Source of the DNA: Setophaga petechia
Lineage: Eukaryota; Chordata; Aves; Passeriformes; Parulidae
Assembly (NCBI GenBank): GCA_024362935.1
Contig: JANCRA010000019.1
Coordinates: 6,754,501-6,818,500 of the forward strand
Direction of reading: 5' to 3'
DNA: 64,000 nt
Program-made: the position numbers and the translations under genes
Notes under the pieces: generated by a model
The model's input: the letters and a program-made list of their open reading frames with translations, nothing else
Told to the model about the DNA's origin: nothing
Databases searched by the model: none
Shown here: positions 12,161 through 23,262 of the stretch, in pieces
How the letters are laid out: every line of letters starts with the position of its first letter
How positions within the stretch are numbered: position 1 is the first letter of the stretch

Positions 12161-15100
12161 GAAATATAAGGTTGCAGGGACTTAGGAATATAAGGCACGT
12201 TATCAGCATTTTCTTGGGGCATGAGATCAACAGTATTAGTTTAACTGGTGTAGCAATTGCCCTTTCTAAAGAAGTGACTCACTCTTGAATGATAAAAATA
12301 CTCAAGTGTTCACTGCTGCTCCATATGGCTCTGACTTAAGCAAAGAGTCTCCTTCAAGGGCCATAGGATTGCCAGCAGGGAAGTCCTCATAGCACACACG
12401 GCCCTGACCCTACTCCCACTCAGGGTAATTCTGCAGAAAAGGCTGCTTATATTTCTCAACCTGGGATGCTGATTATCTGCTAATGAAAAAAGAATTTATC
12501 AGCAAGCATGCTGTACATGTAATTGCTAAGACACCTTTTCTTTCTCAAGCATCAGTTTCCTAGGTATGATAAAGGTCTTGAGAAACACTGAGGACTTGTA
12601 GAAGGAGGTGGAAAGTGTAGGTTGTATTTAGGTACTCATAACATTTAATCAGTTCAGTTACTGGAGCAAAGTATGTAGAAAAGGAGGAGTAATTGGTCAC
12701 AACTCAGGAAGAGTAGTGATAAAAATATTTGTTACAATTATTTTGATGGTGTATTTTTCTGGTCTCATACAAAGAATTTTGGTGTCAGTTAGAAACCTTG
12801 GACTTTGAAAACTTTCACTGGAGCTTTGGTTCAGCCCAGGTTGGGTTCAACTCAGCAGGTCATGTGTTTGCTTAGGGTGCAGGACTTGGGCCTTTTGCCT
12901 CATAGAATGGTGTTGCAGGCTAGCTGCAGGGACTGGACCTTAAAGCAGCTGTGTCTCTTCCACTGCCTTCCTAGAGGACAGCCTTTGGGGAAAAAAAGGG
13001 AAAACTTCCACTGAGGCCTGCAGTCATAAGAATAGATCCTTTGTACTTACCTGGCACTACATTCACAAAGAACCAAACATGAGCTTTCTTCTTTTTGCTT
13101 CTTTTCAGTGAGACACAAGACCTCCCACTGAAACTTAGTGACAGTCTTACAGTGATATGGTCAGAATTTCAGTTATAGCCCAGTCAAAAACCCTTAAAAA
13201 AACAGGACCAAGACCGATGTTGCACCAACAGGTTAAGTGTAATATTTAGTATTAGAACTAAAGATGTTTCGGAGATAAACAGGCTTGTCATTTAAAAATG
13301 AGAATGACAGCAACTAAAAAAAAAAATTGTAAACATGCTTGCCATTACAATTTTAATCAGTGATATGTTTTCTCATGTGGCCTGATTTTGCTTGCTTCAA
13401 TTTTCTAGACCAATTTTGTATTCCCCAATTTTTTGAAAGGTTTATATATAAAGAACAACTGTTCTCCATATATTAGGGCTAAATTCTTACTGCAAAATTT
13501 TAATAATTCCATGGATGTCAGCCAAGCTACCCAAATGAGTGGATGAAAGGTGTTTCTGTGTCAATATTGATTTGTTTAGGATGGTGATAATTTTTTTTTG
13601 TGGCTTGTTAGCTTTAAGCCTGAGTAAAGCATAGTTCTATTGATGCTATTTTTACTATAAAGTTGATGATTTCTTATATCTTTTCAGAATACATGAAGTG
13701 TTTGTAGTACAAGAATGAATGCAGTGGGCCTTTAAGCTACATATGTCTGGACAGAAGCTTTGCAAGCCTTTTGAAGTCTTAGAGAAATAAGAGGCATTTA
13801 CACTGTCAAATGGTGACACTTGATTGTCATCTTCACCAGGTCCCAGCAGTATGATCTCTTGAGTCCCCAGTCCTAGTGATACATGAAAGTCACTGATGGA
13901 TTAGCTGTTTATTGAAAGTGACTTTGTATGCACTGGAAAGTTAATGAGGGTAGCAATGATGTTTTAAATCCTACACTGTAGGGATATCCAACCCAATAGA
14001 AATTCCTGTTATAAGCACTTTAGTTTTAAGACATCAGAATAGAATTTGCACTTGTCCATCTTCTGAACAAGTGTAAACAACAGAATACTGACTAGAATAA
14101 AAGTACATTAGCTAAAATAGATTAAGGAAGAAAATGATTATACTAATGTATTATTTTGAAAAGCAATATTTATAGCAAAATATCTGTGCAACATTATAAT
14201 TTAATCTTTGTTTGTACCTATGTATCTCATTAAAGTCAAACTGAAGTGGTATTTTACAGCTACTATAAATGTTGAATTCTCTACTAAGGAGACTGGTTAA
14301 AAACTCATTACAGCATGTAGTGGTAGTGTTTACTGAGCAGTGTTTTTGTTACTGTTCTACACAGCTAGTTTTGAGAGCTTGGTGTAATCCTGATTAAGCA
14401 AAGAAGCTCCAAATAAGATTATACATCTGGTGACAATTAGATGGAACAGTCACCACCTGGGAACATAGTATTTCCACTGAAAAAAGAAAAAAAATTCCAC
14501 ATTCCATGGCATAACTAAAATACAGTTAAACATAATCCTCCTGTCTCTTCCTGAACTATATTCACACATATTAATAGTCATGGCCTCTTTTCCAACATGT
14601 AGAAATGAAAATGCCTCATGGATGACAAAACTCCTTCAGATTGTCATGTTTCAGTGACTAGTGTTAGAGAAACTGTGGAACTATTTTCAGTGTTACCTGA
14701 ATAGAGAAAAATATGGGAGAATCTTTAGCACAAAGAGAATCAAGTTGAGGAAGTGAATGAACAAAAGCAGAAATTAAAGGTAGATAATAATTAGAGATAG
14801 TTAATAAATAGTCTCAGAAGGTGAGTGGTAGAAGCTCCATTTTCAACATATTAAATTTTTATCATCAAAGAATTTAGTTTGGAAGATAAGCCTATTCTGA
14901 CAAGAAGGTAGATTAGATAACTCATATTCCCCATCCCCATTTTAATTTTATGTGGTTATGTGGCTATCTTGAGCAATCTAAGTAAATAGAAAATTATACA
15001 AACAAAATATTAAATAGGTAAATTTTTTTTAACATCATATGCAAGGACTTGTTGGATGAGATATTAGACATTCTGCTCTGAGCAGTAGCTGCCTGTGGTG

Positions 15101-16738
15101 AACCTGGTCTGGTGATTCACATTAGCTGAGATTAAGCAAGTGGATTATGATGTTTTTCCTGGCTGAGCATACTTGGAATAAGGCTACGGATGTTGTTTCA
15201 TGCAACATAGACGTGGTACAATTTATAAATCTCTGAAAACAAGCTATACTCTCTTTTATTTACATAGGACTGTGGGTGAGTATGATAAAATTATATGCAA
15301 TGCTTACCAGCTTTATGGCATTGAAGGTATTCTTATGTATTTAGAACAAAGTGTTCCACTTAGTGTCTTTATAGAATTTAGCTTTGTGCATAAATGTTGT
15401 GGTGGTTTGTTTATAGAACACAGGGAAAGGATTAAATTCTGATTTCTGTTCGATTTTATTGGTGAATTTCTCAATATTTTAATTGCCAAAGTGTTTTAAT
15501 AGACGTCCTATTCCATGTAATATCAGCTATTTCTCAATTTTAGAGTAGTTTTATTTAAGTATGAAATTGACAGTATGTTTATGATGAAATTAAGGTATTT
15601 TGTGGTGACCTGTAGTATGAAAGAATAACTTCCAAGATAAGTTGATCCTTCATTGTTGAAATGTTTTCTATTTGTAAAACGTAATTATAAGGTATCTAAA
15701 AGCAGAAGAAATTTTTTCTATTAAAATTAATGTTAGAAATGTGGTATGCCAAATAAAGAGCTATCATCCATTTTCCTAAGGAAAACTTATTTTTCTTAGT
15801 TGGTTTTGTACATTTAAATTATTTCATGTTTACACTGAAATAGTATTTTTTCTTTGTTGATATGTATATTCCCTCTTTGTCTGGGATTTCAGTACTTCCA
15901 CAGTGTCAAGACTAAGTATAATAATTAGCTTTACTTAAAATCTGTTGCATTTCTCTTTCAAATGTTGATGCTTATGTAACTGTTTTGCACAAGCACAAAT
16001 ATCTAGAACAGCTTCTGAGACTCTAATTCTAAAGAGATTAATGTCAGTGGTCTCATGAGAAAATCCAACTATTTTATCTATTGTAAGAATGATAATTGAA
16101 TCACACTGTTAGATGAAATTCCACTCCATTTTCACAAAATGTTAGGAAGTGCAGCAATGAGTAGCTGAGGAGCTGTGTCTGTTTTTTCCTCTCTCTGGCA
16201 GTTCTTGACAACAGTGCTTTTCCCCCAGAGATCCTGGGCTGGGCTCTCATACTCCACTCTTGGCCAGTTGAAATGGAGAAACATGACATTCAGTTCACTC
16301 AAGAACTTCTGTCATTGCTGCTTTTGCTCAAGTAGAACATTTGCTCTGCAAAGAGAGTAGGAAAGTTTGTGTTGTATCTAGCTACAAAAATGCCCTTATA
16401 GATTTTCTCTAGGCACATCCAGCTAAGCAGAATGAGGCATGCAGCATAAAATTTAAAAATAAATGTCTGGTTCAAATTGTGTCCCTAGTTTAAACTCACC
16501 AATCAACCTCTCAGTATAGAAATATAGTGAAAATTTACTCAGCTAATGGGTAGATTTGCCAAAAAAGATGAACAACTGTAGTTCAGTGGTTTCAGCTGAA
16601 GTGGAGCTCCTCCCTCCTACAGAGAGTAAGCCATTTCAGTAGCTGGGTTGTATAAGTTGCTGCAGCCAACCTTGAAAACAACTTGCTTATTCCTTAATTA
16701 AATGCTTTTTTTCTTCTTCATTTTTTAGGCTTTTACAA

Positions 16739-16758
16739 TTTATTTATTTATTTATTTT
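16739..16758. repeat. (TTTA)n microsatellite
   Basis: Five tandem TTTA units in non-coding sequence. Confidence 0.8.
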
Positions 16759-18261
16759 AAATGGAATTGTGATTATGCAAATCAGTCTTAGAGTACATCA
16801 TTCTAGTGCAGTCCTGTTGAGCTATTGTTTTAGTTTTAGCACTAAGAGGAGTATATTTTACGGCACAAATTATGTCTTATAAGGAGACATTTCTTCCTGT
16901 GTTCTGATCAGTAATGAAAATAATTAACTCCTAGTGAAGGCAAAACACCTGAGATGAAGCAGTGCATTATTACATTTCAGCTGAAGCATTATTGGAAAAG
17001 CTGTAAGAACACAGTAAGATAAAATCTTATCAAATCTGATTTTATTCGAACCTTCATTGTCTTGAAACATAACATCATCTTATCAATTTCAGAACAGATA
17101 TATGCAGTATTAAAATAATCAGAATACTGTTTTCCATAGTTTCATTAAAAACAACTTGGTAGCCAGAGATTGTTCCATTACTCAATATGGCAGCTATATT
17201 AAGATTACATCATCAAAGAATTTAATTTATTTTATTTTGATGACAAGTGTTCCCTTGTCATGTTATGTAGCTTTTCAGTAGAAGTCTACTAAAACAGTTT
17301 CCTTGAGTCTAATTAGTTGAAAGTTTTTACCCTGTGTTCCAGTGAAAGCAGGCCAATCATTAAAATAGTTATTTTAGTCACTAAAAGGGTTGTCATTACA
17401 GTATCTATATTTAGATTGGATTAAAATGGAAAGATTGGTGCTCTATTCACAAGCATGAAGACTATCAATGTGGTTGTCAGAAATAATTTGTTTTATACGG
17501 CCAGTATTTAAATGTTTTCATTTCAAGGCTACTTCTCCTGAAGAATACCTGAATTTTTTGTGTTGTTTTGCGGGACTTAAAGACTTTTTTTAACTAAAAA
17601 TGCCTTGTCAGTAGTTTTTTGGTCTCAGTATAAACATAACTGTTGTAATAGATATATATTGTGAGATATAAAACCTATAATAGAAAAGCAAATAATATGT
17701 CAATTTATGATAAAGCTTCACTCTAACATATGTTTTGGGCCTTATTATTGTATAGATTACTGTTCCATAAATCAGGAGACTTTTCTTTGACTTCCATGGT
17801 TTTGCCTTGGTATGAAACTAGTATATAACACTGTCTTTCAGTTTAGCTATTTTGGACTAAAAAAGGCACATACCAAACCACAAATTTCTCTCTCCTAGTA
17901 AAGACTCTTCTTAAATATCCTAAGTGTGAAATGCCATTAGCTTCATGCTCAAGAAAGGATGGACTGACAAACCACCTCCTTCTAAGGAAAGGTCTCTTGT
18001 ACCAAAATGATAAGAGATTTGAAATTACATTGGAGAGTTTTGGGAATACTTGCAAGTAGAGCTATGCTAACTTAATCTGACAGTACTGGAGTCTTTGTGG
18101 AATTTAGTGATAACAGCTTGAATCCATTTAAATCCAATGATTTTTGGCACAACACGCTGCTGTTGGTTTCTCATAAATCCTCTTCCTGCACCTTTCAAAA
18201 TGTAGATCGTATTTTTACCAGTCTCAAAGAAAGTTTTTCATCCATCTCCTCTTTCTTCCAG

Positions 18262-18273
18262 ATTGCTGTCAAA
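18262..18273 (+). other. RP1: 5' part of RP1 exon 2 ahead of the start codon
   Basis: Twelve bases between the acceptor AG (18260-18261) and the ATG at 18274. They are open in the RP1 frame (I-A-V-K). In the classical transcript this is 5' UTR. In a transcript using an upstream coding exon it would be translated. Confidence 0.7.
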
Positions 18274-18912
18274 ATGAGTGAAACACCTTCAAGCAGTTAC
18301 TCAGCGAATCATCCAAACTCCTCCGAGAGTGAGCAGAGTTTATCCGCGTGCCATTTCAACGTTACCGAACCTGTTGTGGCAAAACGGATTTGTTTCTATA
18401 AGAGTGGAGATCCCCAGTTTAATGGAATCAAAATGGTTGTTAATAGCAGGTCTTACAAGACGTTTGATGCCTTGCTGGATAGTTTATCCAAACGTGTCCC
18501 ATTACCTTTTGGAGTAAGGAATATTAGTACACCAAGAGGGAGACACAGCATCACCAATTTGGAGGATCTGGAAGATGGAAAATCCTATATTTGTTCCCAT
18601 CAGAGGAAAATGAAGCCCATCAACCTGGAACAGGCCAGCAAAAAGCCACTGCCCTGGCAGATCAGCAGGCCTGTCAGCGCTCGTCGTCGAGCTGTGCAAT
18701 TAGCAAGGCAGAATGAAGATGGGTTTGGCCATCGAGAAAGCAAAATAACAACTCCCAAAAAGATGCTTGTTTTCAAAAATGGGGATGTAAGACTTAGGCG
18801 CACCATAGTTTTGGGAAAGAAAAATACACAAACATTTGAGGCCTTTCTGGATTATATGAGTGAGTTAATGCAATATCCAGTTGCAAAGCTCTATACCACT
18901 GATGGCAGAAAG
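18274..18912 (+). CDS. RP1: RP1 exon 2: N terminus, DCX domain 1 and start of DCX domain 2
   Basis: Codes for residues 1-213 of RP1, a photoreceptor microtubule-associated protein that organises outer-segment discs along the axoneme. The start MSETPSS matches the human start MSDTPS, and the ATG has an A at -3. DCX domain 1 covers about residues 36-118, with FYKSGDPQF and PFGVRNISTPRGRHSI as in mammals. DCX domain 2 begins near residue 162 (KKMLVFKNGD) and crosses into exon 3. The intervening linker is basic (SARRRAVQLARQ). The exon ends in phase 0 at GGCAGAAAG before a GTGAGA donor. The human coding part is 615 nt and this one is 639, the extra codons lying mainly in the inter-domain linker. 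Identity is very secure. The acceptor is strong (cttcca-g). Confidence 0.97.
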
Positions 18913-20271
18913 GTGAGAGAAGGGATGAATACTGACATTTTTTTTGTGATTTCTTCTAGTGTATTTTAAATAAAAAAGAAGTTGTATCCATGACTGAAAC
19001 ATAGTCCTGATGTATGATCTGATGTGCTAGATTTCATCTGTTTACCTTCTATGCTTTTTTTTTCCCCCTTCAGAAGGGCTACTGGCTTGGAGGAAATATA
19101 TTTGAATCTTGTGAACAGAGAGAAGTTAGTGAGGACACATTTCATTTTAAGCAAAAGAGAAAAAAACAATTTTTCTTCCTCTTACTTAGACCTTTTTAAG
19201 GCATGCTCCCAATTCTGTACTTTTATCCATTTACACAAGATCTTCCTTTAGTCTTAATGATATTTATCTTGGACTTTAAATGTTTTAGAACACAGCAAGT
19301 CCACATGTATTTTTATCATTGCACAAATGCAGAGTGGTTTGCCATCAATGACTTGGAACTCTGACACCTGATTGCCTATCGTGGTTTCAAACCACGGACC
19401 AGGTTCTGTACCTCTAAACTCAGATGGTGCAGCACGAATAATTCAGATTTTAGTCTCACGTGCTGTCTGTATAATTTCATCTCAGTGTTTTTTCTGTCTG
19501 TTGTTTAACCAGAGAAAAACACTCATGGTTGCACTTAGCAGGTATCTAGAAAGAGAAATCTCTGCAGAACTCAAAGAGTTCAAAAGAAATCTCCTGCTTG
19601 CCCTCCTCTTGTTGAAATTGTATATTAGGTTGGGAAACTGTCCATATTGCCTACAAGTTAGTGAAGTACAGTTTGTAATTGTTAACTTGCAATATATTTT
19701 GGAACATACATTTAAAACTGTCAGACAAGGCTCTGAGCATCTTGATCCAGTCAAATCTGCCTTGAGTAGAAGGTTAGACTATATGACCTCCAGAGGTCTT
19801 TTCCAAAGTATAATGCTCTATGGTGGTCTCCAATTCCTTTGTGGAGGTATAAGTCAACTGCCTGTGCTGAATTTTGCTGTATTCTGAATTTTTCCTCCAT
19901 GTCTTCATATGTATACTTACCTCCAAATGCATATTCACATTTCATGGCTATGAAAAGCCACTGTACAACAATGAAACAAAATTACATGTGTAAACACTTA
20001 AATTTTAATGCAATTTCGATCTATTTAAGAAAATTTTGATCAAGTTGCTTCTTGGAGTAATTATCCAATATTTTTATATAACAAGATATATCCTCACAGA
20101 AATAGGAATTGAAAAATTAATTCTGTGCTGTGATACATATTTAATAGTCTGCTGCAAATGAATGTGGAGACTAAGGAGCGAAGATATTAAAGCTTGAAAG
20201 AGATGAACCTCTTACATTATTTTTTGGTGGTTACTAAGGCAGAGAATTAAATGTTACTTTTTTTTTTCCAG
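18913..20271 (+). other. RP1: RP1 intron 2
   Basis: A 1.36-kb intron with a GTGAGA donor and a T-rich acceptor (tactttttttttttccag). It contains a CR1 3' tail at about 19725-19825. The 171-codon open frame at 19372-19887 runs across that repeat and has no protein similarity I recognise. Confidence 0.9.
19725..19825 (+). mobile_element. CR1 3' tail fragment
   Basis: Carries 'ggttagactatatgacctcc', 'agaggtcttttccaaag' and a degraded terminus, the end of a CR1 element, within RP1 intron 2. Confidence 0.7.
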
Positions 20272-20443
20272 GTTCCTAATCTTCAGGCCCTGATATTGTG
20301 CTCTGGAGCTGTAGTCGCAGCGGGGAGAGAGCCTTTTAAACCAAGCAATTATGAATCCCTTGGGTATTTGCGACCTGCTAAATTGCTTGGAATTGGAAAT
20401 CGTGTGTACCCAAAAGCAAATGCCAAGTCAGAAAGTGAAAAGA
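20272..20443 (+). CDS. RP1: RP1 exon 3: end of DCX domain 2
   Basis: Exactly 172 nt, the same length as human exon 3 (coding positions 616-787). It encodes residues 214-270 plus the first base of codon 271. It opens with [26 protein letters not shown] sequence (human VPSLQAVILSSGAVV...) and contains [14 protein letters not shown] (human RVYPKGNAKSES). It completes the second DCX fold, which binds microtubules. The acceptor is a 13-base T/C run plus AG, and the donor is AAGA followed by GTAAGT. It leaves in phase 1, which fits both exon 4 at 23263 and, unexpectedly, the first PLAT exon at 33225. This shared phase makes the donor a possible branch point between two protein forms. Confidence 0.96.
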
Positions 20444-23262
20444 GTAAGTTCTTTGAATTAATTTGTATTTTAATAATTTGTTTATCTCTCTCAGCATAAG
20501 ACATAAACAGTGACAATCTTACTAGGATCAAGGATATTCGGAAAGGCCAGTTGAAACTGTTTATATCTGCTGTAACTCCTCTGTAGCTTATGAAAGATCA
20601 AAGTGTTAATTTTCTTTTTAAAATGCAAGTTTCTGCTAAGTACTCAGCTACTATGCATATTTTGTTTCTGATAGACTTATAACATGGATGAAAATTTATA
20701 AGTATATTTCACTTTAATTCACTTGATTGCCATTGTTATTAATTTTTTGGTGTCAGAATTAATAACAACAGTGGTAAAAGTAAAACCTCAGGGTACTTCG
20801 GGGTCTCATTGAACTGCTTGGGCAAAACTTTTGTTCAGTTTTCAGAACTTAACAAGTGGAGGTTTGGCTTGTCATGACTTACTCTTCTCTTGTTGCATAA
20901 ATAGGAAAACTAGTATAGCATCCATCCACTCACAAATTCATGTTTATGAAGCTGCTTTTGCCTAAACTGAGTGTTGTCCATTCCCATATACTCATGGCTG
21001 TTATATATATATAAAACAAACTTTTTAATAAATTTGGGAAAAGATACACAAATATGTACTTTCTCCTTGATTACTCATGGAGTTACTCCACTGATAAGAT
21101 CAGGAAGAGTGTGAGAGGAGTTCTTGGAGAGAAGTCAGGCTAGATGAATAACCTAAGGGAAATGAAATCCTGCAGTACCACATCTTTAAGTCCTGTGGGA
21201 ATTCCTGGCATTAGAGCATCCTGTAGGGCTGAGGTGCTGTTGGCAGGAACTTCCTTAATCCAGAGTACTGCCTACTCTTGCTACAGCTTCATGCTGTAAT
21301 GGAGAACCCAGGGAACACTGTAATTGCTAAAATACTGGGACTTTCCAAAGTAACCCTAACATGTCATGGAGCACGTTAATATATGACATTTGATTTCCCT
21401 TTGGTTGAGGGAGTTCCAATCACATTCCTTGCACTTTATTATCTCCCCACCGGGCTATTAATTTTAGTTTTTTTCAGCCTTCACGTACTCTGACTTGCAC
21501 AGCTTGAGATCTGTTTGCAGAGCATAACTAATGAGTCAAGAGAGCATGAATAAGAACTTTTTAAGAATGTTCTTATTCATGCTCTCTTGACTCAGAACTT
21601 TCTCTTTAAGAAAGTTCTGCAGAAACAAAAATCCTACCTAGATTCTGCGTTATGACAGAGCCTTGCAATTGTAGAAAACCTGAGTTATTGAATATGATTA
21701 TCTCCTAATTCTTAGTCAACAGCAATCACAGAAGGAGGGAGGAAAAAACAACCCTCTTTTTGTCTTTAACCTGAGAATTTAAAAAATATTGGGTGTAGGA
21801 GATACCACTGATGAAATGAAAGCATCAAAAATGAAATTTCAGCATCTTTGTTCCAATTCCATGTCTGAGAAAGGGAAGGTGAGATTTTTACTTTGTGAAG
21901 CATAAGTTCTGGTCTGTATTAGAAGAAAGAGTACAAACCTTTGTTTCTTATTCAGTTCATGGTAAAGCATATGCTCGAAAAGTTTGCAAGGCCATTTTCC
22001 TGAAGTTATAGACATGTTTCTATAATGGTAATATATTACTGTAAAAGTCTTGATATGAAACCACTTAAAAAACCAAACAAATTTAAATTCAAGAAATGTA
22101 GATAAGTTAATATCATATGTGTTAAAATGCTTTCTGCAAGTGAAACTATCTATTAAATGGTGGATCATATATGCATATTTAGATATCAGTAGCAGTTGTT
22201 CATACTTTTGTGTGGGTGCACCTGCACTGTTTCCCTTGCACATGCAGAAGACCTTGGAAGACAGCAAAACTTTATTCTTACTCATGTTCTTTTAGCTGTC
22301 ATCTCTTCAGTGACAACTATGTGGGAGAAATGAGATAAAATTTTAAAAAGACTCAAGTTATTGCAGAGTAATCAAAACTTATTGTGAGAAAATATATTGT
22401 GTATGCTAACACATTTTGGGCCACATTCAAAAATCACTGGAGTCTAGAAGTATTCTCATAGGCTTTGCTGAGTTTTGCACTATCTACAGTACAGATACAT
22501 AAATGTGTTCCAGAATGCCACAATTTAAGTTCAGATTTTACAAGGAGTTCAAGAACTTGAATCTTACTTCTCTACAGAAGGTCAGGGGATTGGATATGAA
22601 CCCTTTTGTTACATGTCAGTGACATTACAAAGAGTAGTTACTAATGTACTGTAGATTGTTAGATTAAGCCCAAGAACATATGTATAGACCTTGACTGACA
22701 TATTTTAGTGATAACTGTAAGAACTAGTAGGAAGTGATATAATGATCACTAAAGCATGAAGAGGAAGTAAAGCTGGTAGCTTGAAACCCAAACAAGTGAG
22801 CACCTATGAATCCTTTGAAAAGCTCAAGGCAACCTCAGCTCTCAACTAAGTATAAAATGAGATCATCTAGTACTTTTTTTAGGCTTTGGAGCTTCAAATA
22901 AGACTGCAGTTCTGGCATTAGAAAGAACTTATTGTAAAATAAAAACAAGTGGACAAGGATTTAAATGCTTAATTCTTTATTAAGACTTTCTCATATTTCT
23001 TTCTCTGAAAACTTCATAGATGAATAGCAAGACTACCAATGGGTTTTTTTCTTGTACTTTCTAATGCAAAGTAAATTAAAAAAATGGAAGTATGTAGAAG
23101 AACACACTTCATTACCATCTTTAATACTAATTTTTCTCCTTTCTTCTTTCCCTTTGTTGCCTGTCCGCTGTCTCATCATCTGGATCCTTATCTGTGGTAC
23201 TTGCCTGCTCTACTTTCTGTCTACTAAATGAATCTGTATTCTTTCAATGAAATTATGGGTAG
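20444..23262 (+). other. RP1: RP1 intron 3
   Basis: A 2.8-kb intron from GTAAGT to an acceptor at 23261-23262 (aattatgggtag). The bases just before the acceptor are not a strong pyrimidine tract. A long C/T-rich stretch lies about 60-130 bases further upstream. It contains two tandem perfect hairpins (21533-21619). The 148-codon minus-strand frame at 21839-22285 resembles no known protein. Confidence 0.85.
21533..21619. repeat. Two adjacent perfect inverted repeats (hairpins)
   Basis: Hairpin 1 has 25-bp perfect arms, 21533-21557 and 21569-21593 (left arm starts gagtcaagagagcatgaata), with an 11-nt loop. Hairpin 2 overlaps its last base and has 10-bp perfect arms, 21593-21602 (cagaactttc) and 21610-21619, with a 7-nt loop. 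Both stems contain a GAAC/GTTC core. The function is unknown. Confidence 0.9.

Larger units (their letters stand above)
11440..18261 (+). other. Intron or upstream region before RP1 exon 2
   Basis: 6.8 kb without a recognisable gene. If the exon at 11369-11439 is real, this is an intron. The non-coding first exon and the promoter of classical RP1 probably lie here or further upstream, but I cannot place them. It ends in a strong polypyrimidine tract (tccatctcctctttcttcca) ahead of exon 2. Confidence 0.5.

Noticed and set aside
14380..14410. CRX/OTX-like sites (TAATCC and TGATTA) as an RP1 photoreceptor promoter
   Set aside because: The motifs are very short and frequent in AT-rich DNA; no TATA box, first-exon donor or other support nearby.
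15200..15442. An 80-codon open frame in the upstream region
   Set aside because: No recognisable similarity, and the acceptor-donor pair within it would leave only an 8-base exon.
19372..19887. A 171-codon plus-strand open frame in RP1 intron 2
   Set aside because: It crosses a CR1 tail, has no protein similarity, and has no splice sites matching RP1 phases.
21839..22285. A 148-codon minus-strand open frame in RP1 intron 3
   Set aside because: AT-rich, no domain pattern, opposite strand, no promoter or splice context; likely chance.
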